Below, one piece after another: positions 31,977 to 39,827 of a stretch of DNA of 64,000 bases (positions are counted from its first letter, which is position 1; every line of letters starts with the position of its first letter). Source of the stretch: GCA-002779465 sp964596535. GTDB taxonomy: Bacteria; Desulfobacterota; Desulfobacteria; Desulfobacterales; UBA2156. A model generated the notes under the pieces. The model saw only the letters and a list, made by a program, of their open reading frames with translations. It was not told the DNA's origin and did no database searches. The DNA is taken from positions 19,476-83,475 of the forward strand of contig CAZQUR010000002.1 in NCBI GenBank assembly GCA_964596535.1. The letters run 5' to 3'. The position numbers were made by a program, and so were the translations under genes.

Positions 31977-32486
31977 ATGGCGTCCGATCGGCACACGGTC
32001 TTCATGGAACGGGCGATCAGGGAGGCCGAATGTGCACTCCTCCGGGGGGAATTTCCCGTGGGATGTGTGATCGTGGCCGGCGATCGTGTGGTGGCTACGG
32101 GCTTCCGTCAACGTACGGCAGGCCCCGGAGCCAGTGAAATTCACCATGCGGAGATCATCGCTCTCAAAGGCCTCGCCCATTCGGGGACCCTTTCCGACCA
32201 CAGGCCCATGACCCTTTACGCCACCTTGGAACCCTGCCTCATGTGTTACGGCGCCATCCTGCTCAGCGGGATCCGGGAAATCGTCTATGCGTTTGAAGAC
32301 GTCATGGGCGGCGGAACCCAGTGTGATTTGACCCGGCTGGCGCCGTTGTACCGGATTCGCGCCGTGACCCTCGTCCCTCATGTGCTTCGGGAAAAAAGCC
32401 TCTCGCTTTTAAAAGCCTATTTCAACAATCCGAAGAACCGATACTGGCGGGAGAGTCTCTTGGCCGGATACACCTTGAACCAGTAG
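31977..32486 (+). CDS. tadA: tRNA adenosine(34) deaminase
   Basis: TadA converts A34 to inosine in tRNA-Arg(ACG). The 169-aa protein has the deaminase zinc ligands in HAE at residues 57-59 (His and catalytic Glu) and EPCLMC at 85-90. GGGTQCDL and the C-terminal FFxxxR-like YFNNPKNRYWRE follow. The ATG at 31977 is the best family-matched start, though the frame is open further upstream into the preceding gene. Related guanine or cytosine deaminases are less likely given the overall TadA-like length and C-terminus. Confidence 0.87.
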   Translation: MASDRHTVFMERAIREAECALLRGEFPVGCVIVAGDRVVATGFRQRTAGPGASEIHHAEIIALKGLAHSGTLSDHRPMTLYATLEPCLMCYGAILLSGIREIVYAFEDVMGGGTQCDLTRLAPLYRIRAVTLVPHVLREKSLSLLKAYFNNPKNRYWRESLLAGYTLNQ

Positions 32487-32636
32487 GCGAAACGGAATGT
32501 CCGTAAAAGAAGACCCCGGGGTTCCAGATTGCACTTTTTACTTGCATTTCGGAATCTTCTTGTATATCAGCGTCAACAAAACACTGGCGCTCCCGTAGGG
32601 AAATCAGGGGAGGAAAAGACGAACCCATAAGCAGAC

Positions 32637-32650
32637 AGGAGGTGGCAATC
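32637..32650 (+). promoter_or_regulatory. infC ribosome-binding site with AUC start codon
   Basis: A strong AGGAGGT (32637-32643) is followed after five bases by ATC (32648-32650) in the infC frame. The only other candidate, GTG at 32642, lies inside the Shine-Dalgarno itself. Rare AUU/AUC starts on infC are known to let IF-3 repress its own translation. Confidence 0.72.
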
Positions 32651-33169
32651 GTTAGTCCGAAAAATCAAGACCGGATTCATGTGAATCAATCCATCCGGGC
32701 CGCCGAGGTCCGGGTTATCGATCCCGAGGGAAACCAAATCGGGATCGTTCCCATTTCAAAGGCGTTGAGTGCGGCGGCGGATTTCGGGTTGGACCTGGTG
32801 GAGGTCAGTCCCAATGCGAATCCGCCGGTGTGTAAAATCATGGATTACGGTCGTTACAAATACGAGCAAACGAAAAAGAAACAGGTCGCAAAGAAAAAAC
32901 AAAGCACCTTCCAGGTCAAGGAGATCAAGGTACGCCCCAAGACCGGGGAGCATGATCTCCAGGTCAAGATCGGCCATATACGGAAATTCATTGAAAAAAA
33001 GGACAAAGTCAAAGTTTCCGTGTTGTTCCGGGGGCGGGAAATCACCCTGGCGGAAAAGGGAATGGCGCTTCTGGTGCGGATCGCCCAGGAAGTGGAAGAC
33101 GTCGCCCAGGTGGAACAGGAACCCAAATTCGAAGGCCGCATCATCGTCATGGTTCTGACACCCCGATGA
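32648..33169 (+). CDS. infC: Translation initiation factor IF-3
   Basis: IF-3 binds the 30S subunit, prevents premature 50S joining and checks start codons. The 173-aa protein has the N-terminal domain with RIHVNQSIRAAEVRVID and IGIVPISKAL, the basic linker PVCKIMDYGRYKYEQTKKKQ near residues 60-80, and the C-terminal domain with KEIKVRPKTGEHD and KVKVSVLFRGRE. I place the start at ATC 32648 by ribosome-binding-site spacing. It heads the classical infC-rpmI-rplT cluster, with a 188-base gap before rpmI. Confidence 0.95.
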   Translation: MVSPKNQDRIHVNQSIRAAEVRVIDPEGNQIGIVPISKALSAAADFGLDLVEVSPNANPPVCKIMDYGRYKYEQTKKKQVAKKKQSTFQVKEIKVRPKTGEHDLQVKIGHIRKFIEKKDKVKVSVLFRGREITLAEKGMALLVRIAQEVEDVAQVEQEPKFEGRIIVMVLTPR

Positions 33170-33314
33170 TCCATGGGGTTCATGGGATTAAAAAAATGAT
33201 GTTGCGTATGGGGTGATCTTATTATATGATCGCCCGGGTTTGGATGCAGTTGGCGTGAGCTTGAAAGAAGATGCCATGCTCGCGCCATCGATTTTTATTG
33301 TGGTTGTAAAAAAT

Positions 33315-33332
33315 GCCGCCGCTCAGGGCGGC
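33315..33332 (+). promoter_or_regulatory. Hairpin upstream of rpmI
   Basis: GCCGCC (33315-33320) and GGCGGC (33327-33332) form a short strong stem 26 bases before the L35 start. In other bacteria the rpmI leader folds to let L20 repress translation; this stem could be part of such a structure, but no L20-binding motif was demonstrated. Confidence 0.4.
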
Positions 33333-33357
33333 GATAAAGATGAACGCGGGGGAAAAG

Positions 33358-33555
33358 ATGCCGAAAATCAAGACAAACCGAGCGGCGGCAAAACGGTTCA
33401 AAAAGACGGGAACCGGCAAGTTTGCCTATTCCAAGGCGTATGGCAGCCATATTTTAACCAAGAAAACCCGAAAAAGAAAACGTTCCTTGCGCAAAAGCCG
33501 GATTATTTCCGGTTCCGATCAAAAGGCGATCCGGCTTCTTTTGCCCAACGGATAG
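33358..33555 (+). CDS. rpmI: 50S ribosomal protein L35
   Basis: This very basic 65-aa protein begins MPKIKTNRAAAKRFKKTGTGK, the hallmark opening of L35, and continues with lysine- and arginine-rich sequence (TKKTRKRKRSLRKS). It is a late-assembling 50S protein. The start ATG is fixed by family length; the frame is open a little further upstream. It lies 16 bases before rplT, the usual order. Confidence 0.96.
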   Translation: MPKIKTNRAAAKRFKKTGTGKFAYSKAYGSHILTKKTRKRKRSLRKSRIISGSDQKAIRLLLPNG

Positions 33556-33571
33556 AAAAGAGAGTCCCATC

Positions 33572-33922
33572 ATGAGAGTCAAAAGAGGGTTTAAAGCAAG
33601 AAGACGCAGGAAGAAAGTGCTTCAACTGGCCAAGGGATACCGGGGCGGCCGGAGCAAATTGTATCGCACGGCGGCCGATTCGGTGGACAAGGCCCTCATG
33701 TACGCCTATCGGGATCGGAGGGTCCGGAAAAGAGATTTCAGACGCCTTTGGATCATTCGGATCAACGCGGCGGCCCGCATGAATCATCTGTCTTACAGCC
33801 GATTCATCCAGGGATTGAAGCGCGCCGGCGTGGCCTTGGACCGGAAGGTCCTGGCGGATCTGGCTGTGTCCGATCCTTCCGGTTTTTCCCGGATCGCCTC
33901 TCTGGCGGCGCAGCAGAAATAA
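33572..33922 (+). CDS. rplT: 50S ribosomal protein L20
   Basis: This 116-aa protein has the L20 signature: MRVKRGFKARRRRKKVLQLAKGYRGGRSKLYRTA at the start (a basic N-terminal extension that enters the ribosome) and DFRRLWIIRINAAARMNHLSYSRFI in the middle. L20 binds 23S rRNA early in assembly and in many bacteria represses its own operon. It follows rpmI closely and precedes pheS by 120 bases. Confidence 0.97.
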   Translation: MRVKRGFKARRRRKKVLQLAKGYRGGRSKLYRTAADSVDKALMYAYRDRRVRKRDFRRLWIIRINAAARMNHLSYSRFIQGLKRAGVALDRKVLADLAVSDPSGFSRIASLAAQQK

Positions 33923-34042
33923 CGCGAAAAAACCCGCCCGGACCCGCCGAATCCGCAACTCCCCTCGAAAGCGCATTTTCGGCGCGCACGCCCGGACGCC
34001 GCCGCCGTGTAAGTTCGATACATCCATTTGCTCGGGAACTTC

Positions 34043-35047
34043 GTGGACACCATTCAAGACATTCAGGAGCAGGCGTTCAAGGAACTGGAAGCCGCATCCG
34101 ATGCGGACGCCGTCAGGGCCCTGTCCGTCCGGTATCTGGGCCGGAAAGGGATCGTCACCCAGCTGTTGCGCAGTGTTTCAACGCGTCCGCCGGATGAGCG
34201 GGCGTCTTTCGGGAAGCGGGCCAACGCCCTGAAAAACCGCTTGAACGCGGCCTTTGAAACGGCCTTGAATCGCCTGGAAGCCTCCCTTGAGGACAGGGAA
34301 GACCCCGTCGATGTCACGCTGCCGGGCCGTATCCCCTCCGTGGGCGCCTTACACCCCATTACCCAGGTGATGGACGAGATCTGCGACATTTTCTCGAAAA
34401 TGGGGTTTGATGTGGTGGAAGGGCCCGAGGTGGAGTCCGATTACTACAACTTCGAAGCGTTGAACATTCCCAAAGATCACCCGGCACGGGATATGCAAGA
34501 TACCTTTTATGTGTCCGACGCCGTGGTGTTGCGGACCCACACCTCCCCGGTCCAGATCCGCACCATGGAGCATCAGGAACCTCCGGTGCGGGTCATCGTC
34601 CCCGGAAAGGTCTTCCGCTGCGATTCGGACATCACCCATACGCCCATGTTCCATCAGGTGGAGGGGCTTCTGGTGGACGACGGCGTTTCCTTCGGTGACC
34701 TGAAAGGCACCCTCACCGCCTTTGTGCATCAGGTCTTTGATGAAAAGACGGCCCTGCGGTTCCGGCCCAGTTTTTTCCCTTTTACCGAACCGAGCGCCGA
34801 GGTGGATATTGTCTGCGTGATGTGCCGGGGAAAGGGGTGCCGGGTGTGTTCCCATACGGGCTGGCTGGAAATCCTCGGATCCGGAATGGTGCATCCGGCC
34901 CTGTTCGAAAAGGTCGGATACGATCCGGATCGATATACGGGGTTTGCCTTCGGTATGGGGGTGGAGCGGATCGCCATGCTCAAATACGGGATCGACGACA
35001 TCCGTAAATTTTTCGAAAACGACGCACGATTTCTGATGCAGTTTTAG
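34043..35047 (+). CDS. pheS: Phenylalanine-tRNA ligase subunit alpha
   Basis: This catalytic subunit (334 aa) of the heterotetrameric class II synthetase charges tRNA-Phe. The N-terminal coiled-coil (FKELEAASDADAVRALSVRYLGRKG) recognises tRNA. Catalytic motifs are FRPSFFPFTEPSAEVD, a cysteine-rich insertion CVMCRGKGCRVC, and motif 3 in GFAFGMGVERIAMLKYGIDDIR near the end. I chose GTG 34043 over TTG 34028 because of its position after cgggaac and because homologues start close to the coiled-coil. It is followed by pheT after 2 bases. Confidence 0.94.
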   Translation: MDTIQDIQEQAFKELEAASDADAVRALSVRYLGRKGIVTQLLRSVSTRPPDERASFGKRANALKNRLNAAFETALNRLEASLEDREDPVDVTLPGRIPSVGALHPITQVMDEICDIFSKMGFDVVEGPEVESDYYNFEALNIPKDHPARDMQDTFYVSDAVVLRTHTSPVQIRTMEHQEPPVRVIVPGKVFRCDSDITHTPMFHQVEGLLVDDGVSFGDLKGTLTAFVHQVFDEKTALRFRPSFFPFTEPSAEVDIVCVMCRGKGCRVCSHTGWLEILGSGMVHPALFEKVGYDPDRYTGFAFGMGVERIAMLKYGIDDIRKFFENDARFLMQF

Positions 35048-35049
35048 CC

Positions 35050-37464
35050 ATGAAGGCCAGCCTGAGTTGGTTGAAAACGTACGTACCCATTCACATGGGC
35101 GCTTCGGAACTCGCCGAAGCCCTGACCATGGTGGGTCTGGAAGTGGAGTCGGTCGCCGACCGATTCGATTTCATGAAAGATGTCCGGGTGGGCCGGGTGA
35201 CGCAGGTGCGCCCGCATCCCAATGCCGAAACGCTCCGGATCTGCGAGGTGGACACGGGGGGCCGAACCTTGACGGTGGTGTGCGGCGCCCCCAATGTCAA
35301 ATCCGGAATAGTATCCGCGGTGGCTCTTCCCGGGGCTCGGTTTCCCAATGGCACCGTCCTTCGGGATGCGGCGATCCGGGGGATCGTTTCCGAAGGGATG
35401 CTGTGCAGCGAAAAGGAATTGGGACTGGGGGACGATGCCTCCGGGATCCTGGAGCTGGCCCCGTCCTTTAAACCCGGAAACGGCCTGGCTGAGGTCCTGC
35501 ACCTTTCGGATCCGGTCTTGGAGATCAGTGTCACACCCAACCGTCCCGATTGTTTGGGACTCATGGGCATCGCCCGGGAGATCGCCGGGATCCAGCGCGT
35601 CGGGGTCGCCTATCCGGATGCTGCAATCCGGGAGGATGAGGGCCGGATTTCCAACTTCAGTTCCGTGCACATCGAAGCCCCCGATCACTGTCCCCGGTAT
35701 GCCGCGCGCCTCGTATTCGATGTGACCGTGGGGCCTTCCCCGTTTTGGCTCCAGGACCGTCTTTGGTCCGTGGGGTTAAGACCCATCAACAACATCGTGG
35801 ATATCACGAATTTTATCCTCATGGAGGCCGGACAGCCCCTCCATGCCTTTGACTACGACCGGCTTGCCGAACACCGGATCGTGGTCAAAACCGCAAGGGA
35901 AGGGGATCGGTTTGTCACCCTGGACGGAAAAGAACGCCTGTTGGGGGCCGATACCCTGATGATCTGTGACGGTGAAAAAGGGGTGGCCGTCGCCGGGATC
36001 ATGGGAGGGCTGAATTCGGAAATCTCGGAGACCACCACCCGGGTATTCATCGAGAGCGCCTATTTCAATCCCGTGAGCATCCGGAGGACCGCCAAACGAT
36101 TGGGGATTGCCACCGAAGCCTCCCACCGGTTCGAGCGGGGAGTGGATCCGGAAGGCGTCCTTTATGCCCTGAACCGTGCGGCCCTGTTGATGGCGGAAAC
36201 GGTCGGGGGACGCATCATCGACGGGTGGATCGACGCCCACCCGAAGCCCGTCCCCAAACGGGAAATCAGCGTCAGCCTGTCACGGGCGAACCGGTTATTG
36301 GGGACCCGTTTTACTCAGGAAACCGTTAAAACGCTCCTGGAGTCCATCGAGTTTTCCGCCGTCCCCCGGGACGAAGATCGCCTTCGGGTGTCCGTCCCGA
36401 GTTTCCGGGTGGATGTCACACGCCCCGAGGATATCATGGAAGAGGCGGCCCGATTGGCGGGATATCAGCACATCCCCGTGACCTTTCCTTTTCTTCCGGC
36501 GGTCAGAAAGCATTCATGGGGACCGCTTCAGTTGAGAGGATCCATCCGGCGCTGGCTTGCAGGATTCGGTTTCCTGGAAGCCGTCAACTACAGTTTCATT
36601 CATCGACGTTTCGATGACCGTCTGGGACTCCCGGAGCACGACTTCCGACGCCGGACCGTGGAAATCCTGAATCCCATCTCCGACGAGCAAAGTCGGATGC
36701 GGACCACATTGGTCTCGGGCCTTTTGGGAACCCTCCAAAGGAACCTGGCCCAGCAGATCCGATCCCTGCGGCTTTTCGAAACGGGAAAGGTATACCTTCC
36801 CCAAGAGGCGGATCTTTTGCCCCGGGAGACGGAGATGCTGGCGTTGCTGTGGACCGGACATCGCTTCGAGCCCGGATGGTACGGCAAAGAAACGCCTTGC
36901 GATTTTTTCGATATGAAGGGCGCGGTGGAAGGATTGTTGAAGGCCTTGGGCCGTCGAGAAGTGGAAGCCGCCCCCCTGCCCGCCGATTCCTGTGCATACC
37001 TCAAGCCCGGTGTTTCGGCCGCGCTCCGGATCGACAATCGAAGCGTGGGATGGCTGGGAGAGATGCAACGCCGGGCGTTGGCTCCCTTTGATATCCATCA
37101 GCCGGTCTTTGTGGCCGAACTGAACCTGGATGCGCTTTTGCCTTTGATTCCCCGATCCAAAAAGGCCGAACCCATCTCCCGGTTTCCCGGCGTGACGCGG
37201 GATTTCACCCTGATCGTAGACAAAACGGTTCCGGCGGGGGATATTCTCCGATGCGTGGCCGATGCCGGTGAAAAATGGGTTGAAACGGTTCATCTTTTCG
37301 ATGTATTCAAAAAAGAACCGATACCCCCGGGAAAAAAGAGCGTTTCCTTTCGGGTGATCTACCGCAGCAGAAAACGGACCCTGGAGGACAAAGAGGTCAC
37401 CCGGGTGCATCAAAAGATATCGGAGTTGCTCTTAAAGACCTTTGACGCCGCGCTGCCGGAATGA
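35050..37464 (+). CDS. pheT: Phenylalanine-tRNA ligase subunit beta
   Basis: This 804-aa subunit of PheRS is full length. Recognisable domains in order: the N-terminal MKASLSWLKTYV, a tRNA-binding OB-fold domain (VGRVTQVRPHPNAETLRICEVD at about residues 42-63), the B3/B4 editing domain, a B5 domain around residues 410-480, the core catalytic-like domain, and a C-terminal ferredoxin-like anticodon-binding domain (FPGVTRDFTLIVD to the end). ATG 35050 lies 2 bases after the pheS stop, so the two are translationally coupled. Confidence 0.96.
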   Translation: MKASLSWLKTYVPIHMGASELAEALTMVGLEVESVADRFDFMKDVRVGRVTQVRPHPNAETLRICEVDTGGRTLTVVCGAPNVKSGIVSAVALPGARFPNGTVLRDAAIRGIVSEGMLCSEKELGLGDDASGILELAPSFKPGNGLAEVLHLSDPVLEISVTPNRPDCLGLMGIAREIAGIQRVGVAYPDAAIREDEGRISNFSSVHIEAPDHCPRYAARLVFDVTVGPSPFWLQDRLWSVGLRPINNIVDITNFILMEAGQPLHAFDYDRLAEHRIVVKTAREGDRFVTLDGKERLLGADTLMICDGEKGVAVAGIMGGLNSEISETTTRVFIESAYFNPVSIRRTAKRLGIATEASHRFERGVDPEGVLYALNRAALLMAETVGGRIIDGWIDAHPKPVPKREISVSLSRANRLLGTRFTQETVKTLLESIEFSAVPRDEDRLRVSVPSFRVDVTRPEDIMEEAARLAGYQHIPVTFPFLPAVRKHSWGPLQLRGSIRRWLAGFGFLEAVNYSFIHRRFDDRLGLPEHDFRRRTVEILNPISDEQSRMRTTLVSGLLGTLQRNLAQQIRSLRLFETGKVYLPQEADLLPRETEMLALLWTGHRFEPGWYGKETPCDFFDMKGAVEGLLKALGRREVEAAPLPADSCAYLKPGVSAALRIDNRSVGWLGEMQRRALAPFDIHQPVFVAELNLDALLPLIPRSKKAEPISRFPGVTRDFTLIVDKTVPAGDILRCVADAGEKWVETVHLFDVFKKEPIPPGKKSVSFRVIYRSRKRTLEDKEVTRVHQKISELLLKTFDAALPE

Positions 37465-37519
37465 TCTTTTACGGAGACGCCTTTCGGATGCCTGCCCGGG
37501 GGCGCGGGGGGTGACACGC

Positions 37520-37861
37520 ATGGCACTGCCCGATAAACTCTATTTCAAGATCGGGGAAGTCAGCAAAATTGCTGGAGTACCCCCTTATGTCCTGCGGTTC
37601 TGGGAGAATGAATTCAAAAAGATCCATCCCAAGCGGACCCCCTCCGGCCAGCGCCTCTACCGCAAAAAGGACGTGGAACTGATCCTGACCATCAAGCATC
37701 TTTTGTACGGCAAGCAGTTCACCATCCGCGGGGCCAACCGGTACCTGAACGCCATGAAAAAAGAAGAACGGGTCGAGGGGAAAGACCCCTCGACCCTGGA
37801 TGCCGTCAAGGCGGAACTTCGCGATATCCTGTCGATCTTAAGGGAGGATCCCTCCTCTTAG
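37520..37861 (+). CDS. MerR-family transcriptional regulator
   Basis: This small 113-aa regulator has a MerR winged helix at its N-terminus: YFKIGEVSKIAGVPPYVLRFWENEF at about residues 7-31, then SGQRLYRKKDVELILTIKHLLY. A short helical tail would dimerise. It has no cysteine-rich effector domain. Such a gene regularly follows pheT in Desulfobacterota; I recall ihfA usually sitting between them, and it is absent here. ATG 37520 follows gcgggggg. Its stop overlaps, tail to tail, the stop of the minus-strand gene by 4 bases. Confidence 0.85.
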   Translation: MALPDKLYFKIGEVSKIAGVPPYVLRFWENEFKKIHPKRTPSGQRLYRKKDVELILTIKHLLYGKQFTIRGANRYLNAMKKEERVEGKDPSTLDAVKAELRDILSILREDPSS

Positions 37862-38862
37862 AAAAACATCCGCAGCCCGATCCCCAGCCGTCCCTTTTCT
37901 TCCAGTTCGTCGAATTCATCAAAGGCCGAACGGCCTTCGATGAAGAGCCCGAAATTCACCCCGGTGGGGTTTTCCGTCAGGAGAACCCCTGCTTCCAGAA
38001 GAAGGTCAAACCGAGTGTCGAAACTGGTGTCCCACAGCCCCACCCCGGTGCCGAGGAAATATTTGGGCGTGGGATAAAAGAAATAGAAGGCATCCGCCAG
38101 AAGCGGAGGATTGTCCTCGCATCCTTCCGCCAGGGGGGCGAAGCCGACCAGCCCGGCCACGGCGTTCTTCGGGTTGAAACGGTGCATGTACCCCACACGG
38201 ATGGGGAAAAACGTGGCGGGATCAATTTGCTTCATGAATCCCACGTCTCCCAGGAAGATCCCTTTTCGGGGCGCAGGGGCCTCCGCTACAGCGGCGGGTG
38301 CCGGTGCGGTCTCGGCTTTTGGAGACGGCGGGGGTGCCGGTGCGGGTGCGGGAGTCGGCGCCGGAGCGGGCGCCGGCGCGGGTGCCGGGGCCGCCACAGG
38401 GACATCGACGATTTTTTGCAGGGCGACGTTAAAACAGATGTCCGGAAACACAAAGACATAGTCCCGCCCCTCATGTCGCATGACCATCCGGACCGCATTG
38501 AACGGCGCTTTTCCCGCCCACACCACGTCATTGAGCACCGTGGGTTTCTTTTGCTTCTTGAACAGCATCCACAAAAACGTCTCTCCGGGCGAAACGGTGA
38601 CCGCCTCCAGCGTTTCGGTTTCAAGGGCTTCCATGAAGGGATCGAAAAGATTCACGGCACCGGCTTGAATAAATCCGGACTGGATGTCGGGTTTCAGCTT
38701 TTTCACAATCGGTGGAACCTGATCGGGCTTGATTCCCTGGATCTTGTAAAAAGGGCTTTCCCCGAGTTTTTTGAGTTGCGTGGCGGCGAAAAGGGGTGCG
38801 GCTCCCAGGACCAAGGATACCGTTAAAACCATGGCCGTCAGCTTTATTGCGGACCTCATCAT
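37858..38862 (-). CDS. Exported protein with Pro-Ala linker and probable beta-barrel C-terminus
   Basis: This 334-aa protein is not assigned to a family. It has a clear signal peptide (basic MMRSAIK, hydrophobic core, cleavage near LFAAT), a globular domain to about residue 150, then a linker of about 40 residues dominated by Ala-Pro repeats. The C-terminal 130 residues have alternating hydrophobic/aromatic strands ending in GLRMFF, as in outer-membrane barrels recognised by the BAM machinery. I infer an outer-membrane location with the linker crossing the periplasm or peptidoglycan. It is monocistronic and faces merR. Confidence 0.62.
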   Translation of the reverse strand: MMRSAIKLTAMVLTVSLVLGAAPLFAATQLKKLGESPFYKIQGIKPDQVPPIVKKLKPDIQSGFIQAGAVNLFDPFMEALETETLEAVTVSPGETFLWMLFKKQKKPTVLNDVVWAGKAPFNAVRMVMRHEGRDYVFVFPDICFNVALQKIVDVPVAAPAPAPAPAPAPTPAPAPAPPPSPKAETAPAPAAVAEAPAPRKGIFLGDVGFMKQIDPATFFPIRVGYMHRFNPKNAVAGLVGFAPLAEGCEDNPPLLADAFYFFYPTPKYFLGTGVGLWDTSFDTRFDLLLEAGVLLTENPTGVNFGLFIEGRSAFDEFDELEEKGRLGIGLRMFF

Positions 38863-38992
38863 TACCCTCCTTTGGCGGTGTTCAAACAGACTCCCTTACT
38901 TTATCAACGTTTATCCCCCCCTTTTGAAAAAGTCAAGGCTCGGTTTGGGAAACAAACCCGTATCGGACATCAAACCGGGCCGCGGAAAATTC

Positions 38993-39021
38993 TTGACAAA
39001 AGAAATTGCCTACCATAATAT
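38993..39021 (+). promoter_or_regulatory. Promoter of the tRNA-Gly gene
   Basis: A perfect TTGACA (38993-38998) and TAATAT (39016-39021), with 17-base spacing, lie 14 bases before the mature tRNA 5' end. This is one of the best sigma70-type promoters in the window. Confidence 0.75.
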
Positions 39022-39035
39022 ATTCAATCTTGACA

Positions 39036-39111
39036 GCGGGCATAGCTCAGCTGGTAGAGCACAAGCTTCCCAAGCTTGGGGTCGCGAGTTCGAATCTCGT
39101 TGCCCGCTCCA
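39036..39111 (+). tRNA. tRNA-Gly (anticodon CCC)
   Basis: A 76-base cloverleaf is complete: acceptor GCGGGCA paired with TGCCCGC, D-stem GCTC/GAGC, anticodon stem CAAGC/GCTTG with loop TTCCCAA (anticodon CCC), T-arm with TTCGAAT, discriminator T and an encoded CCA end. It reads GGG codons. It stands alone, with its own promoter and a terminator about 130 bases downstream. Confidence 0.96.
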
Positions 39112-39240
39112 AGTTTGTCCGTCTTTTCATGCGGAATGTGAACGTGCTGGATGGATGGGATGCGGACGTGAACTTTTCTGTGGAGTGACGTTCATGGTCG
39201 ATTGAGGGTTTTCCACAAAAAGATCTACCCGGATGAAAAG

Positions 39241-39263
39241 AAACGGGCGAAAGCCCGTTTTTT
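39241..39263 (+). terminator. Intrinsic terminator between tRNA-Gly and rimP
   Basis: AAACGGGC and GCCCGTTT pair around a GAAA tetraloop and the stem runs into a run of six T. It ends the tRNA transcript and lies just 9 bases before the rimP ribosome-binding site, so it may also act as an attenuator for the rimP operon. Confidence 0.82.
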
Positions 39264-39287
39264 GTTTCCATCAGGAGGCGGTAAAGA

Positions 39288-39827
39288 TTGACGCGAAAGC
39301 GGATGAAAGGAAGAAAAAAGGACAGGGCTTCCACGGACCCTTTTTTTTCCGTGGATCGGCTGGAAATTGCAGAAAAGGTTAGAGAGATCGCCGCGCCGCT
39401 TTGTGAAAGCGAGGGCATTGAGATCGTTCACGTGGAATATCAACGGGAACAGACCGGAAAGGTGCTGCGGGTGTATCTGGACAAACCCGGAGGGATTACA
39501 CTGGAAGATTGCACAAACATCAGTCGGCAGCTTTCCGATCTTTTGGATGTGTGCTTGGAGACCCGGGGTGCTTATTCCCTGGAGGTTTCCTCTCCCGGAC
39601 CCAACCGGCCCCTTGGAAAAAGTGAGGATTTCGAAGCATTTAATGGACATAAGGCTTTCATCCGGTCCGCCCGTCCCATGGACGGCCGGAAAAATTTTAA
39701 AGGGATTCTGATGGGTGTCGTTGAAAACCGGGTGATCCTTAAAGTCGAAGATAAGACCGTAGGGATCCCCCTTGATGAGATCGCCAAGGCGCATCTCATA
39801 AGGGAGGATGGAGAACGCACATGTTGA
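39288..39827 (+). CDS. rimP: Ribosome maturation factor RimP
   Basis: RimP helps 30S subunit maturation. The 179-aa protein has the N-terminal RimP domain (EKVREIAAPLCESEGIEIVHVEYQ, then GKVLRVYLDKPGGITLEDCTNISRQLS) and the conserved YSLEVSSPGPNRPL around residues 102-115, followed by the SH3-like C-terminal domain. The start is TTG 39288, nine bases after aggagg; the first 20 or so residues are a basic extension beyond the usual length of about 150. It overlaps nusA by 7 bases and heads the rimP-nusA-infB operon. Confidence 0.93.
   Translation: MTRKRMKGRKKDRASTDPFFSVDRLEIAEKVREIAAPLCESEGIEIVHVEYQREQTGKVLRVYLDKPGGITLEDCTNISRQLSDLLDVCLETRGAYSLEVSSPGPNRPLGKSEDFEAFNGHKAFIRSARPMDGRKNFKGILMGVVENRVILKVEDKTVGIPLDEIAKAHLIREDGERTC

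Noticed and set aside
38341..38460. Ala-Pro codon tract as a nucleotide satellite repeat
   Set aside because: The periodic GCC/GCG-CCG pattern is explained by the Ala-Pro linker of the encoded protein, so it is not listed as a separate DNA repeat.
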